Part shown: positions 48,051-60,469 of the stretch, piece by piece
Layout: every line of letters begins with the position of its first letter
Numbering within the stretch: the stretch's first letter is position 1
The notes under the pieces: model-generated
Seen by the model: the letters and a program-made list of their open reading frames with translations, nothing else
Told to the model about the DNA's origin: nothing
The model's database searches: none
Translations under genes and position numbers: made by a program
NCBI GenBank assembly: GCA_026419785.1
Contig: JAODTK010001043.1
Span: 868,001-932,000, forward strand
Length of the DNA: 64,000 nucleotides
From: Sclerodactyla briareus
Lineage: Eukaryota > Echinodermata > Holothuroidea > Dendrochirotida > Sclerodactylidae
Direction: 5' to 3'

Positions 48051-49250
48051 AGACTCAGTTCCTTCCTGATCCTTTCCCACTAAAACTAAACTGAACAACG
48101 ACCTCTAGAAGCACGTTCTGAAGTAGACCTCGCAAGGAGGAGCGAAGTGGCTGACACAATGGTCGGTAATTCATCAATAATATCAGAGTGTTTGCCTGGA
48201 ACCATATGATTGACCCCTTTAAAATTAGCAACCAACGAAATGTAACATAAATAGGGCAGTCATTCAAACTCTTGCACAGGTTTTTAGTTCGATTTGTGGA
48301 GTTGCTTAAAAACCCGTTGAAAGTGACCGACCGTTGGCGGCTTTCTGGTGTAGAAGAAATCCACATGAAGGTCATCAGAAAGCACGAAACCCATAGTAAA
48401 GTAATGGCAAAATCTGTTGGGAAGGAACGGAGGGTGTTTGGCTAACAGGTATGACCGATTAGATCTAAGAACTAGAGAGTAGGAGTATCACTCCGTACAT
48501 CATGCAGAGCTACTCGAAAATATACAAGCACATAGACTTCCAAATTCTGTTATACAGAAAAAGTACTGAATCCCGGTCGGTAAAGACATTAGTAGCAATA
48601 GCGGTAATTGGGAGACTATACAAGAAAAACGTGTTCAAATCAAGCATAGCAGTTGGACTCGTCATTTTACAAATAAACTCTGTTTCTGAAACTTCGCTGA
48701 AAATGTGACACCTGTATCAACTTTGAAAAAGGACAGATTCCATCCCCCATATTCGTTTTTGCAATTCTAGATTCCGTTTGCAAAAATTTGGTGCGTAAGG
48801 CGCGACTTTGAATATTAGAAACCTTGTTGTACTGATACCATTTCACTAAATACTGCCCTCACCATATGATCCCACGGAACTGATGGGTTCTGCTGAAGGT
48901 AGTGATTGTGGTGCCGCTCGGCCGAGGGTTTGAACAGATCAAGACGTGGTCTCACATGTATAGATGGAATCAGGATCCATCAACGTTATCTTTTTTTAAT
49001 TACATTGGGCGCATGGCGCAATAAAAAGGTACAATCATTTGCATTCAGCCTCGAGTCTGACCAAATTCGAAGGGAATCCTCGCGGAATTGTGAGGCGATG
49101 GAATTAAGAGAGTGATCTAAACCAAGGTCACCTTCAGAATCACAGAGGGTGCTGACCGATCTTCATCCCAAATGGAAAGGAAGACTACCTCCCAGTTTCT
49201 CACGGGGTGTGGGGGGGGGGAGGATAGGCGCCACGTTAGGAACTGCTGAA
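48051..49250. other. No gene seen; possible LINE remnant downstream of 49,250
   Basis: Sequence continuing 3' of the minus-strand RT fragment may be its degraded downstream part (for example, minus-strand words around 49,060-49,110 reading SLNSIASQFREDSLRIWSD), but I cannot align it to a known block. A 106-codon minus-strand frame at 48,375-48,055 is unrecognised. Confidence 0.3.
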
Positions 49251-49770
49251 AAATGAACGTGGCCAAGAAGGGTAAGGTGTTCTATCCTCTATTTTTCATT
49301 CTCTCAAGAATAACTCCAGTGATCTTAATTGGAGTCCCACTCCAGAGAATATCAGGAGGCACACGAAAATAATTTTAGAACCACTGGCATTACTAAATTA
49401 TCAAATTTACGTAAGAAACGATGAATATCATTAGCACAAGGAGCAAAACGAGTGGCATCATCAGCATATTGAAGAATTTAACACAATTACCTCGGCATCC
49501 AAGTATTGAAAGGCAAATGAAACTAGGGAATGGTTCAATACACAGCAGGGGGAAAGGTTGGCACTCCCGGCGAACTCCACAAATTATGTCACCAGGAGCA
49601 GAATACGTTTATTGATAACAATGCAGCTATAAATCTGAATATACATAATCGGAATTATGTGATGAAATATCTCCGGATGTTTTCAATTGAGGGCATAATG
49701 AACAGATATACAAGGGCCTTTGTTGCAGAATTGAACCCGGATGACGTCCTATCGGTTTTATTTCGGTAAC
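49250..49770 (-). mobile_element. LINE reverse-transcriptase palm fragment
   Basis: On the minus strand, 49,495-49,385 reads LQYADDATRFAPCANDIHRF and LRKFDN. This is a complete motif C (YADD) with the D-I---L--FD helix that follows it in L1/Tx1-like reverse transcriptases. Continuing in another frame it gives VPPDILWSGTPIKITGV, where W-G-PIK-LG is expected. Upstream words near 49,610 (INKRILL) fit poorly. No thumb or endonuclease is identifiable. The motif differs in style from the Jockey/CR1-like fragments nearby, suggesting a different clade. Confidence 0.65.
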
Positions 49771-52030
49771 AAAAGCTTAAGTATCCATCCAGTATTTCCA
49801 TTCATGAATATCCGCACTTTTGACAGAAGACGCCCTCTCTATGTGATCCCGATTTATTCTTCCAACATTGCTCAATTGAAGACATTGTCGGAATGTAAAC
49901 AAGATCGCGTGTCGTCAGGTCGTGTTGCTAAGCAGTCGAAATATCGTCCCGTCAAATTGGGGTTTCGCCTCATCTATTCTTCCATAGATTCTTCAGTTAA
50001 ACTAAACTGTAGCTGGGGGTTGACTTTGACGTTTCATTTTGGAAAATAAGGAGCGCCATACACAATAGACCAGCATCGTCTTAGTACAATAGCGCGTGGA
50101 AATCCTTCCATGCCATACGTTACTCGTACTGTACACTTGGCCAAGCGACATAGTTCTCGTACTGTCGTAGTATTGCCTATGGGCTGGCGCGAGCTACGTA
50201 ATACACACGAGTTTTAGCGAATCAGTTCGATCGAGGCTAGCCTAGTAGAGTGCAGTGAATTAGTTTATTACCCTGTGCTGGGATTAACATAGGATATGTA
50301 AGTGAAATTTTGAACAGTCCCGACCTCAGAATCCTACCCGGATTAAAGGTCAAGTAACTTCCTGAATATGTGGGCGCTCCCGAGAATTGGTATTTTCGCT
50401 ATATGCTGTTCCCGGCTCATTATCACGCTGAACGTCCCGAATCCCCGATTACTATTAGGACTACTCCAGCTCTGGTGTACCACACTCGCTGTGTTCCTAA
50501 CCTATGATCTACTTTTTCCGATCTTCTTTCGTTCCTTGGTCTTGATGTTTCCGTCGCTTGGGACGGAGACGACTATTATCGTGGCCTTTCCGTTTCGTCC
50601 AGGACGAGTAATTCTAGTCTCCTTGCGTTGATGACTGGCTGTTCGTAATTTCGTCATACAGTATCTGGGCCTCGTCTATGTCCTATTACAGCCTCAAGTC
50701 GTGTAGCCATGGATGTTTTGAGCTGATATCACGCTGTTGTGGCGAGTCTCGAGGCGTAGTTGCTGACATCCAGCCACAAGGGTTGAGTGGTCGATCTTCT
50801 CCCGGCACACTACTGTCTGCTCGGTGTCACTTCGTGTTCGATCCCTGACCTGGGCATCTGTTATCAGAACCTTCGTCTCGATCTTAGGCCGGTACTGTCG
50901 AGGTGTGTGTAATGTCCGTTCCTGTTTGGTCACCTTCTCTACTTGTCGAGGGTACTAGCTGTGTAGTGTTTTCATTTTCGTTCTCCTCATACTTGTTGCC
51001 GCGCTGCTTTCCTTCCTTCATCTTGAGCCAAACTGCACTGAGAAGGAGCTCTTCTTTATGTTATTTGTGTAGTATTCTCGAAGTCTTACCTTGCCTGATA
51101 TGGTGGCTGCCACCTCTACTGCCTTGTTTTTCGTGAGAGGTAGGAGTCTCTGTACACTCGGCTCTTATATGGAGGCCTCCATGCATTTAACCAACCTTCA
51201 AAATTCGGTTGACTACCATGTATCTACGCGCATACAAAATTTTGTATTCAGTGTAAAAATAACTCTGAAGATATCGTCGTGCCCGTTACACACACTGCCC
51301 AGAATCTGACTGTCATGTAAAATTTGGTAATTAATAAAGTTGAAGGGGCCGGTGCTATTCGGTAGCAATATTGTTTAAATACGTTGCTTCTCGAGTGATT
51401 CTACGCACAAGTTACTCAACATCATTATCCACTCCCTGCCACAGGAAGACAAAATCACTTTCATCCATCCGACAACCTGCTTTTCTGTCATTGTTCTTAG
51501 CGCCTAAGTAATGGGGAGTACATTAAACGATGACGCATGAATGGGATAATGTAAATACGTTTTCATGTAATCTGCCATGTAACAACGACTCGCTGGCCGG
51601 GTTGCTTGGTGCGTTCGGCATAAAGTTGTACAGATGGTCTCATCCATAGAGAAATACGAATTCAAAGTGTAATAGGAAAATGGATGAGAAAACAATCATA
51701 TTAACATGTGTCATTGAGGTCTCAATTATAAGGCGCGAACGCATAACACATCAGTGCATAGTTAATATTACATTTCAAATAAAATGTAAATTCGCAGAGA
51801 TAATCCGGGCTTCTGGTTGATTTTAGGATCGTCAAGGTGAATGGAATCCGTGTGTAGTCATCGGTTTAATACCTATTGAGGCTGGGTAATGCGTGTCTCG
51901 GAGGTGCATCTTGGCACGCAGTGGTAGACCTTGAACCGAGTTTTCTATGGTTTTCCCCCCCGTCCCACTTTTTCTGGCTGAAGTCGTAGATGTTGCTCTT
52001 GTTCCTTGAAATTATTAGACGACACTTCTT
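49771..52030. other. No gene seen; GC-richer patch
   Basis: From about 50,350 to 51,180 the composition is richer in C and T than its surroundings. Open frames exist on both strands (plus 50,368-50,631, 87 codons, hydrophobic; minus 50,933-50,694, 79 codons, hydrophilic). The minus frame (for example DHSTLVAGCQQLRLETRHNS) has a protein-like composition but no family I can name. It may be 5' sequence of the LINE at 52,690 or an exon. Confidence 0.25.
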
Positions 52031-52035
52031 CCTAG

Positions 52036-52150
52036 ATGCGGGAGAATAGTAGTTCTAGATGCGGGAGAATAGTACATTATTGCGGGAGAATAGTAGAGCG
52101 GTTCAGTTGTCGCTTTGCATGCAACAGGTCCTGGTTCGAATTCCAGCGAT
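52036..52150 (+). ncRNA. tRNA-Ala(TGC)-like sequence with triplicated 5' leader
   Basis: GAGCGGTTCAGTTGTCGC (D-arm region), GCTTTGCATGC (anticodon stem-loop, loop TTTGCAT, anticodon TGC) and CTGGTTCGAATTCCAG (T arm, 52,131-52,146) follow in tRNA order, with a B box at 52,133-52,143. The T loop has eight rather than seven unpaired bases, and no acceptor stem pairs convincingly. It is therefore a tRNA pseudogene or SINE head rather than a working gene. The 15-mer TGCGGGAGAATAGTA, its 5' end, occurs three times (52,037, 52,060, 52,081). Confidence 0.5.
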
Positions 52151-52159
52151 CAGGCACCG

Positions 52160-52690
52160 GGCGTTTTTCCAGAAGTGGCTGTATTTGAAGTTCGACTGGC
52201 GTGTTCCTGGTCGTAGGTTCCTGTTCCGGTCTGTTGAGGTCGTGGCTTGGTTTTTGGGGGGTTTTTCGGGGGCACTTGCAATAGCTCTCGTCGGTCGGCT
52301 GTGAGCATCGCGTCGAACATCTTCCGCTCCTCCAGGTTGTGAGAATGTTCTGTTTCCTGGATTCACTGATCGTCCGTCGGATGGGGACGTAAAATTGCAG
52401 TCCCGGGAGCAGGGATTGATGTCACTCCTGCCTCGATATCATCTGAGCACTAGTCGAGAAGAGAAGGCGAGTTGTCGCCAATGCTCATCCACGATAAAAA
52501 AAAAATTCGGTTAGGGTTCCACGATGCGTCCAATTGGCTTCCTGAACCCGTAGCAATCAAATCAAATCGAATGAAGGATCGTGTATCCGAGGCTTGGTTT
52601 CTCTCAGTTCTTGTTAGTATATTCAATGGACGCTGGCGTGAGCCAGCTTCATAATTCGGGATGACGTCCTTGCCTGAAAATTTCAGTCGT
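52160..52690. other. No gene seen
   Basis: Short frames without signature. An A9-type run is near 52,495. Confidence 0.35.
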
Positions 52691-53480
52691 CGATAGCTCG
52701 CCTGGTTGGAGTTGATGCTTGTTTGGTGCCGTAATTTGCGGTTTCCATCAAATTGGTTTCATTTGACCCGTTCGGCCCATTCTGATACGTCCCTTCACCA
52801 GAGGCCTCACAACGATATGTCTTTTTTCTTCTCATTCGATTTTGAAATCGATAACATCACAGAAACAGATACGACGATCCTTATCGCTGCAGCCCTCATC
52901 ACCACAGAGCTATCCGAGGAGGAGCAGCTCTTAGGACCACCTGCATGGGAGATACTTCCAACATAACGGATTGAGACAAGGATCTACAGGCATGCAGAGG
53001 CCAGTTTGGAGAGAGGGGGGGGGGGAGGATGTTGCAAATGACCCATCGAAGATTCTAAACAAAGATTGACAGTCGCATATCGTCGTCTGATGCCTACCCA
53101 AATCCGTGCGCATCGACCAGTTCAAAGTCAACAGGATGCTCAACATGCAGCCTGGCAAAGTGTATGCTAAGCTCCATGGTCCAATAGACGTGAATCCCAT
53201 CAAACCTAATAAGGAAGAAACAATTCGGTTCTAGAACGAAATACGAGGGGGGGGGGGGTCCAAGAAAACACTTTCAAATGGCGGAGCAACAACTCTCCGA
53301 TTGTATTCCTGATCACGAATGAGCGCATCACAGACCACGTGATCGAACTCAAGAATATACCCATTTGGTAATCTCTGATAAAGTGCAGTAGTCAGTCCTC
53401 AATGATTGGTTTTGGCAGATTCGTTGCACTTATGATGAGGAGAAAAATCAGAGTTCATTGCGCCTAAAAGTAGTCCTGCG
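52690..53480 (+). mobile_element. LINE fragment upstream of the reverse-transcriptase core
   Basis: Frame pieces in order: FDFEIDNITETDTTILIAAA and LITTEL-EEEQLLGPPAW (the helix with PPAW before the RT linker), DLQACRGQ, EDSKQRLTVAYRRL, MLNMQPGKVYAKLHGPI, then NPIKPNKEETIRFWNEIYE (the P--EET--FW--IYE block just before the RT fingers). This order is the one I recall for a group of RT proteins with a long linker before the palm, known from invertebrate non-LTR elements. The catalytic core itself is not found downstream. G tracts at 53,018-53,029 and 53,248-53,257 break the frame. The clade is not assigned. Confidence 0.6.
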
Positions 53481-54244
53481 CCTGAAATGCGCAAGGATTT
53501 AAGCTTAAAAATTCGAACATGATTCGGTTCTTCATTCTTCTTCATCTCTGTCTGCATTCCTCCGGAATATTATTTGCCTGTTTAATATCTGACAGAATAA
53601 AATTGTTGGCGGTTGGCGTTTCCTGCTAGAGTTTTCGGTCTCTCCCCCTCTGCCTCCACCTCAGACGTTAATTACCTAACCCGATATGGGACAAGGGGAT
53701 TATTAAGGATAAGGGGATAAGGGTCATAGTAGTGAAAATATCAGGTGAACTTATACGGTACATGCATGATACATATTGCAGATATTGCAAATACTGGTAA
53801 TTTTCCAATCTTGATATCGATGCAGATTTAGCTTTTCTGCATGGCCAACTCGACTGAACCTAAAATGCAGTTGTTTTAACCTAATATTGTTCCGTCTGAA
53901 AATTAGTATGATAGCATATCATAGACGGTAAGTATGTAGCCATTTTGACATGAGTATATAAAAAATCCTGAATCAATTCAGGTGAGGCTTTTAAAATGTC
54001 GTAGAGATTTGCTATGCTCAATTGGGAAATAGACGGGCCTAGTTATTTCATTCCTTTGAGACTAGTAATGCTCAAATAATTCCCACTGGCCAATTATGGG
54101 AGAGATCAATATAAGCGCATGACAGGGGTAATAACTTATGTTCTGTATCAGAAAAATGGACATCAAGACTGTCTAATCAATGCATGGAAAATAACAGTGA
54201 ATGGACAGCTGATTCCAGGAAAACAACCAGAAAGGCGTAAGTAT
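53481..54244. other. No gene seen
   Basis: Unique AT-rich sequence with no signature. Confidence 0.4.
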
Positions 54245-56100
54245 TTCCATTTCATTTTATTATTTATTTGATCCATCAAATATATACAAACGTACAAAAA
54301 ATACAAGACAGAGGATCGGGACAGGCAAAAGGAAACCCAATGCCTATGACCCGAAGGCCTGCTTGCCCAAAACTAAACACTGAAGAAACTTTTGCTACAA
54401 ACTAGGTCGAAAACACTTCAGGAAGCAAACTATCGCACAGTCTGTGATAAAATGCAGTAATGCACTTTTATGGCAAGAAGAAATGCCTTCAAGGAGTCAC
54501 ACAGAAGATTATTCCCAAACTCACTAGGCAATCCTGACCAAAGCGGGGAGGGAAACAAAATAGATGGGGGTGATATCTGAAAGAAATGAATTTTTACGTG
54601 CGAATATATGTCTAAGGTTGAGCGTATCAGTGTCCTAGTATTGACAGAAATGTTAGGGGCCACCTGTAGGCACTCAACTTGCCATAAAAACATTCAACGA
54701 TGGAAGATATTAAATACCAATTCAAGAGTGAAAGTCTCTGGGTACAAGCAATCCCATCGCGAAGCCTCACTCCCAGGGAGAAACGTGTAGCTTGTCTTTG
54801 AACACTTTCGAGCCTATCTAATTTACTCTTGTTCTGTGACTCCAAGCTGGGGCACCGTACTCAATAATTGTAACAATGCGTGACATGTAGCGATCACAAC
54901 GAACACTGGAACTAAGGCAAGCAGAAATAGAACGCAAAATTCCCATAAGCCTAAGGGCTCGTGAGCAAACGGAAGCAATGTGTTCATCCCAAGGTTGCTT
55001 GAGAAAATTATAGCCGAATACCTTTGTCTATGCAAATGCTCTTATCGCTAATTCAGGGCCTAATTTTTACCCCTAGTAATGCCAATCACCTTTCGTGGGA
55101 TTTATTCCATCAAATTCTTAGCACACCATGAACTAACGCAATCTATATCGGACTGTAAAATAGCACAATCAGCAGCACAGTGTATAGTACGATATAACAA
55201 CACGTCGTCGGCAAAAGGGAATGGAATTTTCACTCATCCTATAGGGAAAGAAGACATTCATAAAGAGAGTGAACAGCAGTGACCAAGAACACTACCCTGG
55301 GGCACTCCTGACTTGAATTCAATCCAGGGAGAATTTATACCCTGGAATAGAACACGTTGGTGACGCCCTGTAAGGAACTGTCTAATCCAAGACCAAATGG
55401 GTCCAACATGTTGAATCTGAGCAGCAAGTTTAGTGAGTGTAGGTCATATTGCACAATTGAGTTTTGCAGGAACCCTTAGGAATGAATCCCGGTGGGTTGT
55501 TTTTTGAGTAAATGTTGTCTTGCTAATACAGACTACATATTATAAGTTATCTCCATTCTTGCGAATAATGGAGGTAAAGGAAATAGGTCGGTAGTGTAAT
55601 CAGAAGTATCAACAGATTTGTGAATAGGAATTAGTAGGAATTAATTACATTGAGCGGGGGAGAAATCCACATACTCCGAACAGCAGGAATGAATGCAATA
55701 AAGCATGGGGGAGATCACATTGGAGGATCCTTCAATAATTCACCAGCAATACCATCAGACCCTGGTGATTTGCTCAAGGGCATTCCCCTGATTATATTTC
55801 GGATGTCCTCAACAGCAAATGGGACCAATTACAATGGGGGATGCTAATTCACAAGGAGGGGGGGGGGGAGCAGACGACAAACTCCCGTGCTCGCTGAAAA
55901 AAACACTTGCAAAGTAAGTATTGAATGGGTTGCAACAGCCTCTGTTCTAAGAACTGTATTCTCAATAGTAGACTTCGACGGGAGATGGTCCCTTCGTCTA
56001 CTCCTTACAAAGGCCCAAAACCTAATCCGAACCCAAATCGACAAGACATAGCCACAGCATCAAATATACTGAAGCGTCTTATTCAAGTAGAGTGACCGAC
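54245..56100 (-). mobile_element. 5'-truncated LINE with most of the reverse transcriptase
   Basis: This is the best-preserved element of the window. On the minus strand, in order: RFWAFVRSRRRDHLPS (56,020; pre-RT FW block), HSILTLQVFF, SPGSDGIAGELLK (55,765; fingers), IHKS and TDLFPLPP (palm), RQFLTGRHQRVLFQG (55,380), KSGVPQGSVLG (55,300; motif B), ADDVLLYRTIH (55,210; motif C in the neighbouring frame), LDRLESVQRQATRFSLGVRL (54,820; thumb), LSLLNWYLISS, SPLWSGLPSEFGNNLLCDSL (54,530) and a stop near 54,430. A roughly 185-base 3' region ends in AATAAATAATAAAATG-type sequence at 54,245. It is Jockey/CR1-like. There are several frameshifts and stops, including a G tract at 55,857-55,868. The endonuclease is absent. 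Confidence 0.9.
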
Positions 56101-57180
56101 CAGGAGGTCCACGGCCATTTCTTTTTTACAACTTGTTAAGTTGTGGATGCTAGCTCCATATCCTAATGTTCCTATTGAACAACACCCCACAACGTCTGTA
56201 GGTCCCGGTCAATACGCTCGGTAGAATCTGACCCGGAATGTTTGATTGCACTCTAATGCAAATGCCAGGAAGCTCATGCGAAAGGAAATGGACTGAATCC
56301 TTATCCTAGGGGCGATATTCCTTCATTTCGGTGTATAGCACGTTACGAACCGATCATGAAATGATTTGCACACAACCCCATATCAAATATCGACTAGCCT
56401 AATACGCCAACCACGCAGAGCCAGTTCACTTGTTTTCTTATCCGGTTATCGCTTCCCAATGAGTGAAAACACTGATACTACCGTAGCCCATCTCTCACCT
56501 GGCTATTAGTTCTCAAAGTGATGCCTAAAACGTGGAATGATTATTCATTTCCTCCCGATTAAATTTGAACATATGTCTCTGTTCCCTAATTGGATTTGTT
56601 ACCAATTCCTGCTGGAAATAATATCTGTAATCCATTTTCCATATTCCTGTCAACCACCCGTTTCCTTGATATCGTTTGGTATCGGGTTCCCATACAATTC
56701 CCTCGTGTTGACACACCGAGTGTGGAGTCGAGAAAAAATAGTTATATTTCTCGAAGTGAAGTGTCACGCTCTACTATACTCTGATACGCGAGGATTACTT
56801 TAGGAGTTGTATATCATGAAATTATTAGCAGCGCATTTCAAACGTAAGCGGCCCTGATGTGTTTTTCTCCGGCAAATATCAATTACAACAAGAGGGCAAT
56901 TCCCGGAGTCGCAGGATTTCATAGTTGTGAGACTATTCAGACGTTCCCATCTCCAAATATCATGCAAGTTACAAATAGTGAAACTATCAACATATCAAAC
57001 AAAATATCAAAAAATGTCTGATAACAGCAGATTCCCGAGACCCAGACTGAATAAACATTCGTTAGTAGAAAATTCAGGAAATGTTCAGGATGTGAACACC
57101 GCTCCTTTCCGAATGAAATCTTGCATTTGTGCGCTAAAAAGTTGGATGGGACGACATCCTGGAAGTTAAATGATGATAAA
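56101..57180. other. No gene seen between two LINE fragments
   Basis: Frames up to 88 codons on both strands (56,525-56,803) overlap each other and have no signature. Confidence 0.4.
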
Positions 57181-57945
57181 ACTGGATAAATTGCTTTCAG
57201 GAGCAGGTGCAGTGATAATGCTGTGCTTGATGAAATTTTCTTAACGGTTGGGGGACGAATAATTCACCAAGTACTCCACGTAATCTTGGCGCACACCCCG
57301 ATCAGTTTCCTACGATGAACCACCAAGCCTCTGCTCTGTGTGAAACCACGATGTACCATATGAGACTTATCAGCCATATTAGAAAATTCCTGCACATAGC
57401 CACAATTGAGAAACTCGTTCGAGCAGCTATCCCGAGCCGACTTGGACTATTCAAATTTCCTACTCTATGAATGTACGTCTGGCCAGATATACCGATTACA
57501 GAAGATTCGGAACCTAGCTGTCAGAATTATCACTCATGCTGATAGTTGTACGTCAAGTGACCTTAATTCGCAAGAAACTCCATTGGTTCCATATTCACAC
57601 CCGTATAGGATATATATTCCTCATACTTGTATTTCGAGCCTTCAATTTCGACGAACCAGCCTACCTACACGATGTCCTCAAACATCACACCAGCGCCAGT
57701 TCCCTACGGTTGTCACAACAGCCCGAGCGTTTTCAACTCTCAGAATCAAGAATGAGATCTTCTGTATGGCGATCGTACCTTTCAGTATTCCTGCCACCAG
57801 TCCATGGAATGCACTTCCAGCAGATATGAAGTCTATGGACTCTCTGGGTGATTCAAGCGTGGACATGAGACTCATTTGTTGGTATGTAGTTAGCAGTGTG
57901 GCTTCTTTCACATTTGTCACCCGTGAGTGCTTTGGGCTATGCATA
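57180..57945 (+). mobile_element. LINE reverse-transcriptase 3' fragment
   Basis: After frame adjustment: VRNLGVHL-like residues near 57,270 (normally VRNLGV-LD), TTMYHMRLISHIRKFL (HLR-I--IRKYL), RADLDYSNFLLYECTSGQIY (R-DY-NSLLYG-P), RLQKIRNLAVRIITHA (RLQ-VQN-AARL), FRAFNFDEPAYLHDVLKH (L-FKAL---AP-YL-D-L), ARAFSTLRIKN, VHGMHFQQI / SPWNALPADMKSMDSLGDS (WN-LP--I), and ECFGLCIYYYYY at the end. This is a textbook C-terminal RT domain of a CR1/L2/Rex-like element. The endonuclease and RT core are missing. The (ATT)n tail follows at 57,946. Confidence 0.88.
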
Positions 57946-57959
57946 TATTATTATTATTA

Positions 57960-58011
<52 letters not shown>
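57946..58011 (+). repeat. (ATT)n microsatellite, LINE 3' tail
   Basis: Starts directly after the coding end of the LINE fragment, so it is most simply that element's 3' tail expanded by slippage. Confidence 0.9.
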
Positions 58012-58012
<1 letters not shown>

Positions 58013-60469
58013 GTCCATGGGGCCTATCAGTATGATGTAATGGGAGAAATTTCTGACGATTATCTCTTGTCACCGGGACGTTGGTATATAATATTGGACC
58101 AATCCATGGATTGCAGATGCACATGTATTGTTTGGCAAGCTCCACGAACAATGCTGGGAGTATTTGTTACCATAATGAATTGTCAGAACAATCAGTCGCA
58201 ACTACTTGAAACTGTCAATTCTAGACGATCATTGGCAAGCATGGTTTATAACACTAATAATTATAATAATAAAATAATGAGGTTAGCTTACATTCGATAC
58301 AGAAACGCGACATAGCCATACCGCCATCCTCGGAGAACTCTGTCCTTCAATCCACCCTTCTGAATGATTTAGACCTATATTCGAATAGACCATTGTCATT
58401 TCGAGGCCACCAGTAGCAGGACAACTGCGCAATCCTCATATAATTACTTCCTATTATATTAATAATTTAGATTCAACAAACTCAAGTGATCCTTGATCAA
58501 AGTTCATAGTTGTTTGCAGAGTTAGTTCAAGTGAAAATGTTTGTGTCGTCTGCTCCGACAATCTGAATAAGTCCTTGAACACATCCCACCGTTACATCAG
58601 TTAGCTGTTCACAAGGGCATATGAGAGCGTGAAATGTGTTACTAATGAAACATTATGGCAGACAGCACACCAGGTATTCAAATGTTGTGCTAAGGTGGGT
58701 GTTCTTGCATGGTCCATGATGCTTAATAGTAGATATAATGAAAATGGATGTGTGATTATTGCAGAACAAAAAGGTTATAGTTATTCCTCTGACGCGGAAA
58801 TGTCCCAAATGAATTATTTCAACTGCAGGCGGGTGACAGCTAGCTAGAATAACGGCTGTTGCTACGGATATGGAGATGCTAATTTCGACAAGTGACATTC
58901 GGGAGAGATTTCCTGTGAATTTGTCGCGATAATTCAACCGTAAACCAGTTCTCACGACAAAAGTACGAATGTCAGTTGTCACATGTTGCGTTGCTAAATA
59001 TGTCTCTCTACATTCAAGGAGGTCACGCGACCTTAATGCTCAAAATACGAATGTTGGTCCAATATCGGGCAAGTGTACTCTTATGATCGTGTTGAATGCG
59101 GGACTAGGTAATAGAAGATACCCCAGCGTAATTTCCAAGGGTGTTCACAGAACTTAGTGTCTTATAACAAAACATAATATGTTGCCGGTCTGCCACTACG
59201 ATATGCATATTGATAACAAAGTTTATAAATTATGCGAGTTTCTCAAAACCATGTGTATATAAAACGTGAGAATTTCCGTGAGGCCAGCGTGACACAATTT
59301 TGACAGGCCCACATGATGTCGACGATTTATCCGATTTGAAAAGCGCAATCGCGCCATCATCACTGACTTCCTCCAAGTGCTGCTCTTACTTCAATGAACG
59401 TATAAATGTAGCGTCACCAATGGGTGATTGTCGGGATAGGTTTTAAACAGCCTGACTGAATAGCAGTATAAATACAAATCTGACGATAACCGTCGGTAGG
59501 CCTACGTCGAATGTTCGGTCTATAACTGTAACTGGACATTCTAAATTCGTAGAATTTGAAAACAATCAGCCTGGGACGTATTTATGAGTGGAGTGGAGTT
59601 GCAGTGACGTGCTTGCTCATTTGTTGTCCACGTCTCGCAATCCTTCAAATAATTAGAGCACAACCGCCCACCACATCGAACTGGCAAATATGTATTATAA
59701 AGTGTGTCTGGTAAGACAGTTCTTTTTGTTTCCATATAATTGCAATCCAATTCACTGCGTTTCCATCCTTTGATGATGTTATCTGAGTTTCAGATAAGGT
59801 GATTTCTCTCCAGATTGATCCAAGATCCCCACGACGACGATGCAAGATGCAGTTTCACTGATTCACTGAGACTCTGACATATCTAGATAATTTTGTCACA
59901 CGGTCTGCTCCGATTTCCGCTTCCCCAGCATAATGTTATCACTTCGTCATATTGATGTAAGCGTCGCTTGTAATTGATGAGCAGATCTCTTTCGAGCATT
60001 GTTATCCGCTATCCATTCAGTGGAGCAACTACAAGTAGTACTCTGTCCTAATTGAGCTTGGGTAACCTCTCATTACATTGGGTAACCTCTCATTTGGGAA
60101 TCCTCTCATTACATTTCACGATTGTTGCATGAATGTATCAGATATGTAATTGGAGCGTAGGAAGAAGACATCATCATCCGCTGGATCCGGCTCTTCGGTA
60201 TTATACCTGGCATATGTCGTTTGTGTGAAGATTTAACACAATCTCAACAAGACCCAGAGATTCGAGTGAATTTCTAGCCAATGCTTGTAAAAACTCATAT
60301 GATCAAAGCATTACCACTCTATTATGCTGGTAACCAGAAATGCTTGGAACTTGTTGTTACTATTAGTCTATTACAAATAGGTGGAAACACCCGTACTTTA
60401 CCTAACAGGCTGACTGTTAATAGATAGCACAACACAACACTGAACAATGACAACATAACTGAGCAGACC
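58012..60469. other. No gene seen
   Basis: Frames at 58,012-58,315 (plus) and 58,629-58,847 (plus, 72 codons) are open but unrecognised. The minus-strand frame at 58,982-58,653 overlaps the latter. A short triplication of TAACCTCTCATTACATT-like words lies at 60,062-60,116. Confidence 0.35.
60062..60116 (+). repeat. Short tandem triplication
   Basis: GGGTAACCTCTCATTACATT, GGGTAACCTCTCATTT and GGGAATCCTCTCATTACATT follow one another. Confidence 0.85.
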
